From NCBI GenBank assembly GCA_029378245.1, contig JARKIF010000027.1, forward strand, positions 372,001 through 436,000: DNA of 64,000 bases, read 5' to 3'. The translations under genes and the position numbers were made by a program. The notes beneath the pieces were generated by a model that did not search any database, was not told the DNA's origin, and saw only the letters and a list, made by a program, of their open reading frames with translations. Origin of the DNA: Roridomyces roridus. Lineage: Eukaryota; Basidiomycota; Agaricomycetes; Agaricales; Mycenaceae. Each line of letters begins with the position of its first letter. The first letter of the stretch is position 1. Below, piece after piece: positions 45,019 through 56,808 of the stretch.

Positions 45019-46514
45019 TTGAGGGGTTGGCGGGTAATCGAGACGGAGAGACTTGTTTAATTAAGTATTTCTCGAGGAAATACAAGGCGGATGTGATCGA
45101 AAATGTCTGCGATCGTCGAGAGGCAGGGCTACTCCACGCTGTGGTGAGACAGGGCAGAGGCGGCGGGGAGGCGGGGAGGTGGTGGTGAAGGGTTCGGAGA
45201 AGAAAGAAGAAGAAAAGAAAGAGGTGAGCCAGCCCGTGCAAATAGCAGCATTCTTCCATGCAAATCGAGCCAACGGTAGCCAAAAACGGCTTCCTCTCCC
45301 AGCGGTGCCTGTCAGGCTCGGTTTCCCCATTTGGACATCATCCGATTCCCCGAGATCCCCATCACAGATCTCAAGACCTCGCCGCGATTAGAGCGGTCCT
45401 GCATTGGTCCTGCAGATATTATATGAAATCGCCGCAAACAACAGGAATGAAAGACGATGTTGTCTTGGTGCCGAGAATTATCGAGGCGTCAACTCAGTGC
45501 TCACAGACTACTCTAAGACAGCAGCGAAAGGACAGGTAGCCTGAATGGTGGCGGACTTGAAGCCAGAAGGACTGCTCGACGTTGGGCCGACGTATATACA
45601 ATTGACGAGGCCGAGACCTCAGCCTAGACCCAGCCTCCGAGCTTGCATCCGTCCAACTCTTTCATTATTGTCCAGCAACATGATGTCGAGGAATTTGTAG
45701 TGGTCATGATAACTGCCCCGCGGAAGCAAGTCGGGTGCGGTGCCTGTGTCGACAAGCGAGCGGGAACAAGCGCGGTGCAAATCATCAATGATGCGCCGTT
45801 CGTAACCGTATTTCATGCGTCGCCATCGCCGCCCAGTGGTCCTTGTTCAACTTCAATACATACTCTCCAACATACATACATAACCCCTTCATCGCGTGGT
45901 AGCGCCGCCCCCTCTCCACAATGAGGATACCGTCATCCCTTTAAAGATTTTTTGCACCCGACACGAATAGGGGCACGGCGGGAGAAAATCGCAACCAACT
46001 CTAAAAGGTGTGCCATACATACGTACTACCTTGAACTTGTTCGTTTCACGCCTGTCGGGGTCACCAAGACTACACTCTCAGGAAATTGTATCCGTGCACG
46101 AGTCTAGAGAACAAAGCGCAGTCCGGGAGTGGTTAATACATCATCTCGCCGTACAAGGCGGAGAAACTCAACTGAAGGAACATTGCTACCGACTCACTTT
46201 GACTTTGTCTTCAACATTCTTCCGCCCCACGAAACCCAGACGACTTGAATGTACAATCTACACCGCACAGTATAAATTCGTGGAGCTCCACAAACCTTTG
46301 ACGGATTCAGTCAACGCGGACATAACACCACAACTCCGAGGACCCACGCACGGCTCCTAAAAGTCGGACGCAAACGGACAGGAAAGATTACATTATTTTT
46401 GTGGAGCTTCCAAACGAGTTGTTGATACATTGAACTCGACACCAATGAGCGCGCATAATAAATATTAATCAAACGGCGGGCAGGCTTGGGTCTGACGTCG
46501 TTCCCCACTCGAAA
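45019..46514. other. Upstream region of the C2H2 gene and unassigned sequence
   Basis: The first 300 bases are probably 5' leader and promoter of the C2H2 gene (GAAAGAAGAAGAAAAGAAAG purine tract near 45205). The remainder shows no splice-consistent gene or repeat ends. TATATACAATTG near 45592 is an isolated TATA-like word. Confidence 0.4.
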
Positions 46515-47000
46515 TCATACTCCACCGGCGAAATCGCACATAGCGCATGTGAATTCGAATGTGTACACACCACCACCGGAACAATAACCGATTTCAACTT
46601 GAACTAACATGTCACGAGTCCCCGAGGAACCCAGCTGTATTCTGATGTCGAGGCCCGTACCTTCAATTGAATCAATTGTGACCCCGATCGGGGAAGGACA
46701 TGTATTTGACAATAGCAGGTGTTTTTCACCCCGGCCGATCGCGTTGGATTTCAATGTCCCTTGGCAATGAAATACAGAGAATTGCGGAGCAAGACTCGGA
46801 GAAATAAGCACGCCGTTCCATTCAGGCCTCGTGGTGCTTTTTTTCTATAGCCAGAGTTTCCAGGTGATCGCCAACACGCAGTAGATGTTGGAGCACACCA
46901 TCACGGTCTTGGCACCCTCAGAAAAGCCCCTCAGAGTCGGAGACAAGTCGGATGTCTCGTAACGCACAGTGATCTGATCGCCAGGTTGCATTTTCAATTG
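46515..47000 (-). CDS. Small orphan beta-rich protein, possible
   Basis: The minus strand has an ATG near 46993 opening MQPGDQITVRYETSD with GFSEGAKTVMV, then a TAG. After about 30 bases a second open stretch to 46515 contains QFSVFHCQGTL, IGVTIDSIEGTGLDIRIQLG and VYTFEFTCAMC. The two parts may be exons of one gene, though the spacing is small for an intron. Alternating hydrophobic residues and paired Cys suggest a beta-sandwich. The end of the second part resembles 48856-49092 and 52813-53218. No family is recognised. Confidence 0.35.
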
Positions 47001-50000
47001 AATTGCGGTGCAGCATAATTAAACAATCATTATTGGTCAGATCCGCTCTGGCGCTTCATTTTTTTTTTTGGTAATTCACCCACCCAGGCTCCGAAACGTA
47101 CGACAAGTACCTACCGTGGATCCCTTGCATGGCTGCTAGGATGCGAAGAGAAGTAGAAGCACGAGCAAATCACTATGCTAGTGACTAGCAGCGGAGAAGG
47201 GACGCTTCCTGCGGCATCGGGGACCTTTAGCCCCACCAATCCGAAGCTGCCTAGTAGCGTCGCAACGCCCGCGCCTAAGGTCCCCGGCCAGACCATATCG
47301 AAATTACGCCGCACAGTTTGAAATCCGTTTTACATCTGGCCGTTCAACGTTCAACTGTCAGAGATAATGGCAGGATCAATCGGTGCGGGAGGTGCCTTGG
47401 TGCCTGAATTTGAACGTCGAACAGTTACATTGACGACGACGGGCCGGAGAAAAACTGTCCGAAGCAATTCGCAATTCGGGTCTTCGGGCGAGTCACTGAG
47501 TCGGCGTATCTCGTTCCCGAATTCAATCCCGGTGTTTTGGTCAGACTGCGGGCGGTGAGGGAGGATTATTCCGGGCCCTGGTTGAAATTCCATTTCAAGT
47601 GGATATCCACACGCACGCACCAATGAAACCAATCAACGGCGGACGCCACCTTCACCGCCGTGAGATCCGTTTCCCAGTGTCTGACTCGACCAATCTCACA
47701 ATTTTAGCGTGTGTGTGAGAGAAATGGTGGCGCCTTCATCCCAGGCTGATTTCCCAAAATGCACACAGCTTCTTTGAGATTATCAGTACGTGAAAATCCA
47801 GAAAGCGCGGTATCAGGAAATTCAACTAACCTCGAAGTATACCAAATCCGGGCTTCCCAACATCTGCTTCCTTCCTTCCGGGGAGCCTCGTGCTGCCACT
47901 GCCCTATTTTCAAGACCTACTTGCTGGATCTTCCGTCGGCACGCAAAGAACCAATCGCAGCGGGCACGTCAGTGGGACAGCCGCTGTAATTGAGGTCCGT
48001 TAATTGAGGGCACGGAGTACCTCCATGATCCGTTAGCCTCTTCAATTCAATTGAATACCACCGAGTCGGACGCTTCTCTCACAATACAGCTATCGTGGGT
48101 GTCCGAGCAAGATCAATGATAGAACTTGTTGCCACCCACCCGCCCTACACGCCATTTTTAGGGCGCGGGCCATCCGAACTCCGGGGCGTTCAGGTGACTG
48201 GCATAGAAGCCGTAAATCTAGATTTCTTTCGTGGTTAGGACGGCTTTGCAGATTTTTTACTGGAGGATGGATTGCACCCTGCTCACCCAGTCTCACGAGC
48301 CAGAGTACTGGCCATGCCGGCTGCAGACCGATCGACGCGTATGGACGAGGGTGTGAATGCGAGACTAAGATTGTGGGTATACCCACGCTGTATCTAAACG
48401 AAGGAGAGAAATCCTTTGGCAACGTGCATTCACAAACGCTGTAGAGTTACCTACCTGTTTTACTTCCAGGAATGAAGGTTGTTGCTGACGACGACCCCGC
48501 TACTCAGAAGAACAGGAATTCATCGCACGAATTCCGGGGTTTGCTACGTAGACCTGGTATAGGATTGGTTTCCGTGCCGCGAAGCAAGCAAGCACTCGCA
48601 CCTAGAAATCACACGATACGACACGGCGGCACGAGGCTACGAAGGTGTACGAACAGCAGATTGCTGTATCTGGATCATAAACGCTTCGCAAGTGCTGTTA
48701 ACGCGTCTGTCCTGCCGCTTGTTTAGTCGAAGAATGGAAGGCCCGGGACGGGGACGGAAAGACTCACGACGCCCGTGAGATCAAGACAGTCGGCGTCATA
48801 TGAAAAAGAGTTGTGGTGATTGTCAAGAATTAAGCGGCACGAAAAAAGCTGTTGAATGAAGACCTGCCTAGATCGATTCATTACGACAACTGCGCCGAAA
48901 TACGATCAACAAAACGCCGTATTTGAATGCACTTCACTGCGACGAGGAATCAGCATCACGATTGGGCACGGAGAGAACGTAAATCGAGCTACGGGAGCAC
49001 TTGAGGTAATTGTAACATGTACATGTCCCGCAAAATTTGAGTGGCAACTCTGCCCTCGGAAAAACGAACAACTCCGAGACGGAGATGAATGAACGGCAGG
49101 GTGCCATGTGTCATGACGAAAGGCGGTTGTTGAGAAGAGGATCGTCATACTGGACAACGACGAATCGACTCCGAGTTCCGTCGTCTGCAAGGTGAACCAG
49201 CTCGCCCGCCCGGAAAGAAGACAGACAGACAGAAGACGCACTGTATCATTATTGGTATGCATGCGTATCAAGCTTCCGCATCTTAAAATACAGAAGACAC
49301 GAATGTGGAGCGGCGGAGGACGCAAGATAAGCTGGCAAAGTGCCAGAACGGGGGCCGTGTAAGAGTGTCAGTGGCATATCTGTCGACCGAAGAGTCGTAC
49401 GGATGGGGAATCCCGTGGTATATGGAAGGGACGCCACGGAGTCGTTCCCAACATACCATTTACCCTCCTCTGCCCTGCCGTCGCGCAATACCGATCGAAT
49501 GTCGCCTACGACGCCACTGCGCAGGTTAGTCGTTTGGAGTCCATGAGACCTGATTAATTGGAGCTCGCGGTCGGAAGTAGTACAGAAGTCACTCCCCGGA
49601 CTCGCTCGGAAAATCTTGCCTCTCGAGCAGCCCAGACCGAGCAATATTGGAGTAGTCCAAGCGAGTCATCAGCCCAGAATCTCGGCTAATTCGGGCATGA
49701 GAAGTGACGTGCTACCCACGGTAGTGGCAAAGTACACCGTGCGCACAGTACGGGGCCCAAGGACGCCCAATTAGTCAATTGCGCAGCTCGCAGTGCGGGG
49801 ACTGCCGGGGACGATAAGACAGGTCTTCAGATATTTCCGCTGTATTGGGCGGGTGGTGGGTCGAGTATCAAGAAGGACGAGGACACGTTTCAGAAAGCCA
49901 GAGCAAATCACGAGAAGCGACTTGCTGGTCGAATCGTCGGCCGATGTCGCGCTGGCTGAGAAATACGGCAACAAAGAGGTGATCTAACCGCCTTTTTGAA

Positions 50001-50920
50001 GGAGAAGCGAATGAGAGCGGCCGATGGATAGGCTTGGCTGTTCGGGAGCCAGTCCAGGGAAGACTCCAGATCACAAGAGACGAAAGGAAAGGATGAATGA
50101 AAGTAGTTGATGAACGTGCAGAGGCCAGAGAAGTTCCCGGGACATTCCTAAGTACGGAGAGAGAGAAGCTGCAAGATTATTGGTGACCCAAAGTACTTAG
50201 ACGCTATTCCAGCCAAAAGAAGCAGAAGATCAAAGTGCAAGACAGCCGTGGATTCCAGAACCAGAAAGGTGGCAAAGCCCCACGTCCGCGAGAAGCGACC
50301 GTGTTGGAGCTGTGGCACTGAAACTCGGAGTGAGAAGGTCGTGACGAGGATCGTTAAGCGTGCGATTTGACGCTCGCAGCTGCACTCGTTGGCCAGGAAG
50401 ATCGAGGAGTGTACGGAGACGGAGGAGCTTGAGGCAAGTAGTTGAGTCAAGGCAGGCCTCCCAGTATTCCTCGTTGGCAGGTCCATCGGTGGCACTGGGC
50501 AGTGGGTAAGCTGGGCCGGAAGTCCCCAGACTTCGGTAGGCTTCAAACTTCGGAGCATTGCTGGATGATGGGCTTGGATGTTAGCGCGATCCTATTTGAG
50601 AGGCAAGTTGGGACTGGATCCTAACCAACAAGCTGAGAGCTCGTGTCTCTGTCCAGTCGCAGACCGTCCAAAGACCATCGGCCCGGTTAGAACTTAGTAG
50701 TAGATCGGCGTCCATCCGGTATGCAATGTAGCCTCACAGCTCGCCAAATCTGCCGGGAGACGATCAAGTGGTTGGGAGAGGAGAGTCCTCAGCAAAAGGC
50801 CTTGAGTTGATTCGGCGCAGGCAAGGCGCAGGTGACGAGGTGGTGACAGCGGGACTGATCCGCTCTGTATGGTCAAGTTGTGACTCTGATGTGATCAGCT
50901 TCTTTTCTTTTCGCTCTTCC
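47001..50920. other. Gene-poor interval
   Basis: No complete gene was found in 3.9 kb. Short openings on both strands at 47351-47632 (minus, with RPVVVNVTVRRSNSG), 48090-48422 (minus) and 48856-49092 (plus) look weakly coding and may be relics of the small beta-rich family. No terminal repeats, tRNA or long tandem repeats were found. Confidence 0.4.
48856..49092 (+). pseudogene. Relic of the small beta-rich orphan family
   Basis: An open stretch of 78 codons includes GISITIGHGENVNRATGALE and VIVTCTCPAKFEWQLCP. The order of an alternating strand, a turn, then VxVxC and FxWxxC resembles LDIRIQLG, VQVEIGYC, FEFTC at 46515. No partner exon was found, so it is listed as a relic. Function unknown. 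Confidence 0.25.
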
Positions 50921-51384
50921 ATGGACCCCGCGGACACAATGTACCTCTGGGCTGTCTTGACTCCTTCACCGCGCGCGATGGTTGCGTATCTAGATTCCGA
51001 ACTTGCTTTGTCTGCTGCCGCCAAGAGCGAGTGCAGCTCATACTTACCTCGCTCTCATCGTCACAAAATTCCCTTTGATTTCGGGAGAAGGACTGGGTGT
51101 GTATCTCGTTCAACCGCGCGATAGTGAAGACCTAGAGACCTTCTATCCCATCCATCCTTCCACCGTCGAGTCGAAAACACCCATCGTCCCTCCACCTTCA
51201 TTCTCGTCCTTCGGCGGATGCGTCGTGGATACAACTCGGGGGCCTTAGTCACCGCATCGTACACCAATGAGCCGGGCGCCCGTAACATTATCCCGCTGGA
51301 AACCCTTGGCTCCTTCGCGACGCAGCATTGGCAGGATTACGACAGCGCATTGTGGCGTAACTACCAGCGAAAGTCTGCGGAGGC
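50921..51384 (+). pseudogene. Orphan family II, N-terminal part, cut at an inversion breakpoint
   Basis: The plus strand starts MDPADTMYLWAVLTPSPRAM and follows the intact family II copy through SGEGLGVYLVQPRDSEDLE, PSFSSFGGCVVDTTRG, GSFATQHWQDYD and NYQRKSAEA, stopping exactly where the other half (33267, minus) begins. It has an extra four bases near 51040 that shift the frame and a deletion at 51244 that creates a stop after TRG, so it is decayed. Sequence to the right (from 51385) is family I tail, not family II. Confidence 0.8.
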
Positions 51385-52445
51385 CTGGCTTTCTCCATTC
51401 TACTCGGGCACCCGTCAGCACCCCTCTCAGAATGTATGTTTTATTTTGCAGCGCTCGTGTTGAGTTGATTCATCTTTTTCTAGATGGGATTTGCTCCGCC
51501 TACGCAGGAACATCAGGTGCGGTAGCTTCTTGTCTCCGATTCCTGGAGCATCATTTGCTCACGGTTCTATAATTTCCTCCTCTGCAAGCGGGGAATCCCT
51601 TCCAGCAGCCGGCGGTTAGTGATCCTCCCACATTGTGGATTTGCCTGACATATTTGCAGCGTTCCGCGCCGCAGCCCTCAGCCTTTGGAGGACCGAATCC
51701 CAACCAATTTGCGGGTGTAAGTTTCTTCCCTCAGTCGAGAATCTGTGTTCTAACGATCTCCCAATTCGCTGGCCCGCAGAGTATCCCTGTCGGGCATCCG
51801 TCGGGGCCGCCGGTTCGTAGCCTTGCTTAACATCTTTTCCTATCAACGCTGACTTGTAGCCAAAACAGATTGTCCAGGCTAGAAACCAACCTCCACGTCA
51901 CGTAAGCACATTCGATCTTCTCTTTTCCAAGTCGTTCATTTTGCACTTTATGTTCAGCCAGCCCCACCTAGTATGAGCCCAATATTCTCCGGAGGACCCG
52001 TGCCAGTGCCCAGACAACAGATGAGCAAGTTACCTTGAACAGATGTCCTTCCTCCACCTTGGTACAGCCGACCCAACCTCATCGTGTGCATCCAACACAG
52101 ATCCCCCAACAGCAGCAAGTTCAACCAAGATTCTCGGGTGCGTCGGGACCCGGGCAAGCGCCCAGACAGCAGGCGAGTGGGCTCAAAACTGGCGAGATGC
52201 CATTCATTTACTTCGTACAGCCTGCCCAACCGTATCGTCTGCCTCCACAACAGGTGCAGCCGCAGCAGCAAGGATTTCTCCCCCCTACCGCCTCGTGGGC
52301 AGGGGTTTCCAGTCGCCAGCAGCCGAATTCCGGCGGCGCCGGCGGAAGTCAATATCCACCTCGCCAGCACCGGCAACATGGCGGTGAGCTGCTTATTGTG
52401 CCCCACACGACTGATTCACTCACTTTTGAACTCCCAGGGGCTTAA
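51385..52445 (+). pseudogene. Orphan family I member (copy D), 3' tail part
   Basis: Directly after the family II break, short exons encode Gln/Pro-rich stretches such as PSAFGGPNPNQFAG, then a block with VQPTQPHRVHPTQIPQQQQ and a diverged repeat of it, VQPAQPYRLPPQQVQPQQQ, ending at 52445. These match the composition of family I tails, and the first codons continue the interrupted copy D exon at 33268 in frame. Splice borders within are ordinary GT...AG. Without its 5' half it cannot be expressed as a family I protein. Confidence 0.6.
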
Positions 52446-52812
52446 TGGGAACTGAAACGATAAGAGTGACTTGTTCTATCCCTTGTTCACGATTTGTGTG
52501 TACTAGGTACTAGGTTATGAACTGTGAAGTTGTTTTCGAAGCGCCGCACCTTACTGAACTTGCAATTTCCGGTTTGCGGTGAAAGCTGTCGTACCCCCCG
52601 CGGCGGGCAAGAAAGATACTGATTCCATGGCTCTGGTTAGCATAACAAGGGAACTGAATGAGTCAAAAGAAGGCCCCCACAGTACAATCGTAAGACTCGT
52701 AAGTAAGTATTGGTGATCGGTGGACGGCTAGTATCGCGGACGGGAGAAGTTCTGTGCTAGTGAAATACTTAGTAATCCCAGATTTAAAGTAGTGCGTGAC
52801 TCACATTTTACA
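52446..52812. other. Spacer, nothing recognised
   Basis: A stretch GAACTGAATGAGTCAAAAGAAG near 52654 is similar to GAATTGAACGAGTCAAGAGAAG near 37891, so relic sequence of the inverted duplication may extend here. No exon was found. Confidence 0.35.
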
Positions 52813-53218
52813 GCGGCGAGCGACACAGTTGATCAGAATCCTAGGTAGACGCGTCACATCGCGGAACGTGTCCATCCGATCCCATCAAGCGCCACTTCAA
52901 CCGTGTGAAGTTCAAATCATCACATCATCGACGCAACAAACAGTGACCTATCTCCTCTGGCCGCCAGTCAAGGGGCTGCAACTGGCATACAGTGACTCGC
53001 CTGGTGAAAGCCCTCTAACCAATACGGATCAGGTCGCACTGATCTCATCCAGTACTCAACCATCAACCGAAGCCGAAGTTCAACAGTATGTCTTGAAAAT
53101 CCATTTCTCCGCTCACCGTTGCAATCCCACCGTGTCCTTTACTGTGTCGTGCAAAGAAACAACGCCACAAGGGCCTTTCGTGTCTTACAGAATTTTGAAC
53201 TCAGACGCCGCTGGTTGA
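52813..53218 (+). CDS. Small orphan beta-rich protein, 3' exon
   Basis: After the acceptor ATTTTACAG an exon of about 135 codons runs to the stop at 53218. It contains CEVQIITSSTQQTVTYLLW, VQQYVLKIHFSAHRC and VSFTVSCKETTPQGP, ending RILNSDAAG. Alternating polar and hydrophobic residues and a Cys pair suggest a secreted or lectin-like beta fold, but no signal peptide is visible because the 5' exon was not found. The end matches relics at 36.9, 37.75 and 38.8 kb. No family is recognised. Confidence 0.4.
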
Positions 53219-53771
53219 ACTTCGAAACACACCCAACCTGAGGTGCAATTTCCGACTACATACATAAGGTCGTCAGCCGGGACTCTTAGCCAGCCATCGG
53301 GGTCAGTGAATCCGGAGTCAGTAGCGTGGCGCAGGCATGGGAATCACAGCAGATGAAAATCACAACAAGTGCAACGCCCACAAAAGGATGCCCTTGTCAA
53401 GATGGCAACGAGTCAACCGAACACAATAAGTTCAAGTTCAAGTTGCGGGGCAGGGACACAAATAACTTCATTGTGCAGCGATGAATTCCACGAGATTACC
53501 ATTTGAGTGTTTCACGTGGCGGTCACCTACTATTCGGGGCAGGAGAAGCTCTTTCAAGCGCCGTAATTCCTGTCGCACCGCCCCAACGCCGCCTTGTTTT
53601 TGCCATTCACACACAGCCCGTACACCTTTGTGGACGACCTTGACTCGACAAGAAGACCGATCCTGTGCAAGGTTGCTGCGCTCAGCGACCGAACATGACT
53701 CAAACTTCGAATCCCTCTAGTATAAACCGCCGCTGCAAGAAATCAATGCCCCCACCCCAATCTCCATCACA
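53219..53771. other. Spacer upstream of family I copy E
   Basis: No exon is seen. The CTAGTATAAACCG at 53718 lies 54 bp before the copy E ATG and is a good TATA-type promoter candidate by position. Confidence 0.45.
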
Positions 53772-55183
53772 ATGTCCCGCTCTCACTCCTCATTTGCAAC
53801 CTACGAGCATATCGTCGACATCGGCGTTGGTCAAATCGTCTACTGTTCCATCAACGCAGCACACATTCTGGAAACTCTGTTCAGCGCACAGAAACTGCGT
53901 TCCTATGCAATGGTTGTTGGAACTGATCTCCGGATAGCCACGATATCTGTAGCACCGATATATGTGTCGGGTACTCCGAATGTAAGCCACTGTGTATCTT
54001 CAGCGACTTGAACATACTCGATCCAGGCGAGGCATCCGGGATGGCAACCGATATCAAATGTACTTGCAGACCTTCCACAGTACATTCCCTACAACGCGAC
54101 TATTTGGATGGGCAGGCCTTGCGACATCTTCCTCCCACGGGGTGCCATCAGAGGCTTGAAATGGGACGCGAGACTCTCAATTTCCACGATCAGCGTTCAT
54201 TCGTACAATGAGAAAAGGCATTTCTTTCGGTCTGGTATGGACTTATTTTGTCCCCTCGGAGATGCAGCGCTGACTGACTCGACTGCTTCAGCATTTGGGG
54301 ACAAAGGAGTAGCCGGTAACGATTTGACTGTTCTACGCCGCTTAGCCTCTGAGGAATTTACACAGAGACTATTGACCATCATGAGCGACAACTTGCCCCA
54401 AGAGGTACAAACCATTTCTGCGGTTCTATCATCTAAACGGTTTCAAGGACACCCGAATTTCCCTCCTGCACCTTCTGGGGTAAGTCCCGAAATGATCAAC
54501 ATTCTCATGGGAAACTTCGCCCGGAGGTTGAACCCAGCACCGCGCAATCACAATATCAATGCTCCGACTCATCCTCCCAGTGTTCAGCCAGAAGCGTCGA
54601 GTTCATCTGATTTTTCGGCAAGTCGTTCTTGAGCCAACAATGACTTTGCTCCGCCAACTGCCTCTCTTTTCTTTCCAGGACCCTTATGTTTTCGATGATC
54701 AGCCGGTGTGTTTCATACTTGCCCAATGCTATTCACAAGCTCACCTGTTGCGATCCCCGCTTTGGAAAAGTATATTGTACGTTCTTTCCACCAACTCACC
54801 TGCTCTTACGATGTTGAATCTGTCTTAGCCGCGCCCGCGCCCACCAGTTATTTCAAACGTGAGCCTGATCGGAGTAGGACCGAATGTCGAAAACAACCAC
54901 TAATCCATCAACAGAATGTGTATCCCACGCACACGGGTTCCTCAACCGTGTCACCCAAGGGCCAAACATCGTAGACGCGTGCGTTTTCCTCCGGCGGTGA
55001 GTCTCATGGTCGCTTTGATCTGTTGCCAAGACAAAAACATATTTAATCTGCGCTCAGAGGCCAACTCCCACGGTCGGTCCCCCTCCGATGTCATTGAATC
55101 TCTATCCACAACCAATGCCTGGATCGGCGCCGCCATATCCACCTTTCAACAACCATGGGGTCCAAGATCCTCGTCGGCAATAG
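53772..55183 (+). CDS. Orphan family I member (copy E)
   Basis: Exon 1 (from ATG 53772) has the module IVDIGVGQIVYCSIN, then ISVAPIYVSGTPN, and ends at a GTAAGC donor. Exon 2 (after ATCCAG) carries HPGWQPISN, NATIWMGRPCDIF and LKWDARLSIS, the family second module. Exon 3 contains a helical segment (LASEEFTQRLLTIMSDNL). Later exons encode a Pro-rich tail that ends QDPRRQ at 55181-55183, where GTAAGT directly follows, so a further exon is possible. Some tail exon borders are uncertain. No signal or membrane segment is seen. It lies upstream of the intact family II gene at 56809 on the same strand, with a MITE between them. Confidence 0.6.
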
Positions 55184-55880
55184 GTAAGTGTCTGTGAATA
55201 GTCAAGACGTGCGCAAGCCTTGTGGGACGACAATGACTGCTTGAATTTCCTCTATGCACTTGCCATTGTGAACGGCTCGGACTCAAATTGGACTTGGATT
55301 TCCTCGACTTACGATCAACATGCCCTCCTTTCTCGACCGCTCCCTATGTATCTCCTCGGATTCGCATTTCCGCCTCAATCGACTGGGCTTCCTCTACGTA
55401 CAATTAGGTAGCGCTTGAACTTTTTACTTACATATACTCGATACCATATGCCTTCCTTACTTCATGTACTTGGATTGTATTCTACTTAGTAGGCATGTAC
55501 ATGCATGAACAATTGTATATGTTATTTATTGCGATCGGCAGTTTTCTCTGGTCTCCAGCTACGGCGATGAGTGATGGAGGCATTTCTGTCGCTGCGATGC
55601 AAATTATCTCCTGAATCTGTTTTGTTCTCTGAGATATTGGATGCTTCAGCGTCGAAATGTGGCCGGGGAATTTCCCATTTGGGACTCGGGCGTTGAGTCT
55701 GTGGCGATGCTTCATGTCATCTGATGTGGCACGTGTCAATGCCAACCTTGGACCCGACGACAATTGACAGACAACGGACGACTGCGTACACAGACTCTTT
55801 TACTGTGTGCTGTCGGCCCCTTCTACCATCGACGTTGTTGCCTAGGCTTACATGGATGATGGACTTCCTTCAACCAGTGG
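55184..55880. other. Spacer, nothing recognised
   Basis: This is A/T-rich 3' flank of family I copy E with ATGTTATTTATTGCG near 55519, a plausible polyadenylation region. No gene. Confidence 0.4.
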
Positions 55881-55888
55881 AAGACTCC

Positions 55889-56425
55889 TAAGGCTCCAAC
55901 CGTTTCGTTTCCGTTTGCGATTTCACGCAAACAGAACGGAAACGAAAAGGAAACCGTTTGTAACCGTTTCAAACGGTTTTCGAACGGTTAAATTGGGGGC
56001 CACTTTTTCACAGTGGTCAGGGTGATCATGCTGCCTCCAGTATGATGTGGTGTGTACAGGAAATGGTTGGAGAGGCGTCAAAGTCAGTCTCAAGCCATTT
56101 CTGAAGCTCATCAGTGAGTTAGCCGTGTGCATCAGTCCGGCGAAGTAGTTGCCGGTGTGTTTGTGCTCAATTTAACAGCCCTGATCCGGTTGAATTTCCC
56201 CGTATTGCATTGACGTTGGAGGAGATTGCTGGACAGAGCTGTGAGGGCAGGTGTGGGTGCCCTGAGTAGAAGAGATTCAACTGATTTCAAGCACTCACAG
56301 CTTGGCCAATGAAAACTGTTTCCAAACCGTTTCCCAAACCGTTTCTCAGAACAGACAAACAAAACGGAAATAAAAACCGTTTTTTTGGAACAAACAGTTT
56401 GCAAACGGAAATAGTTGGAGCCTTA
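55889..56425 (+). mobile_element. Non-autonomous hAT-type element (MITE, 537 bp)
   Basis: The element begins TAAGGCTCCAACCGTTTCG and ends with the inverted GTTGGAGCCTTA. A perfect 8-bp duplication AAGACTCC flanks it (55881-55888 and 56426-56433), as for hAT transposons. Both ends carry many copies of AACCGTTT or AAACGGTTT in subterminal position, the usual binding pattern for a hAT transposase. There is no coding capacity. It is unrelated in sequence to the elements at 23907 and 60913. Confidence 0.9.
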
Positions 56426-56808
56426 AAGACTCCGGACCATCGGAAGAGCCAAGGAAGAGCACTTTCGCAGAGACTCCCCCACGTTTCTGTCAAATTGACT
56501 ACACTCGTATCGCTGGCAGTTCTCGAACTAGTTCCAGCCCGCAAATTCCGAGGAGGAGCACGAATTCCAGAACTCACAAATCCCGCGAGTCATTAAATGA
56601 TTCTTTCAGGCGTGCCGCGTTTCGCGCTCATTGTTTTTCGAGCTTCAGATACGGGACCACTTGATAAATCATTCGCAGCCCAGCGCGTCAAACTTGGAAT
56701 CGCGGATGAAATCACCAGACCCTTCGAGCCATCAAGATTGCCCCTATTTCTCACGTGGACAGAGGCTGTGTTTGCCATTTTTCTTCTTCTTCTTCCACTC
56801 GCTCACCA

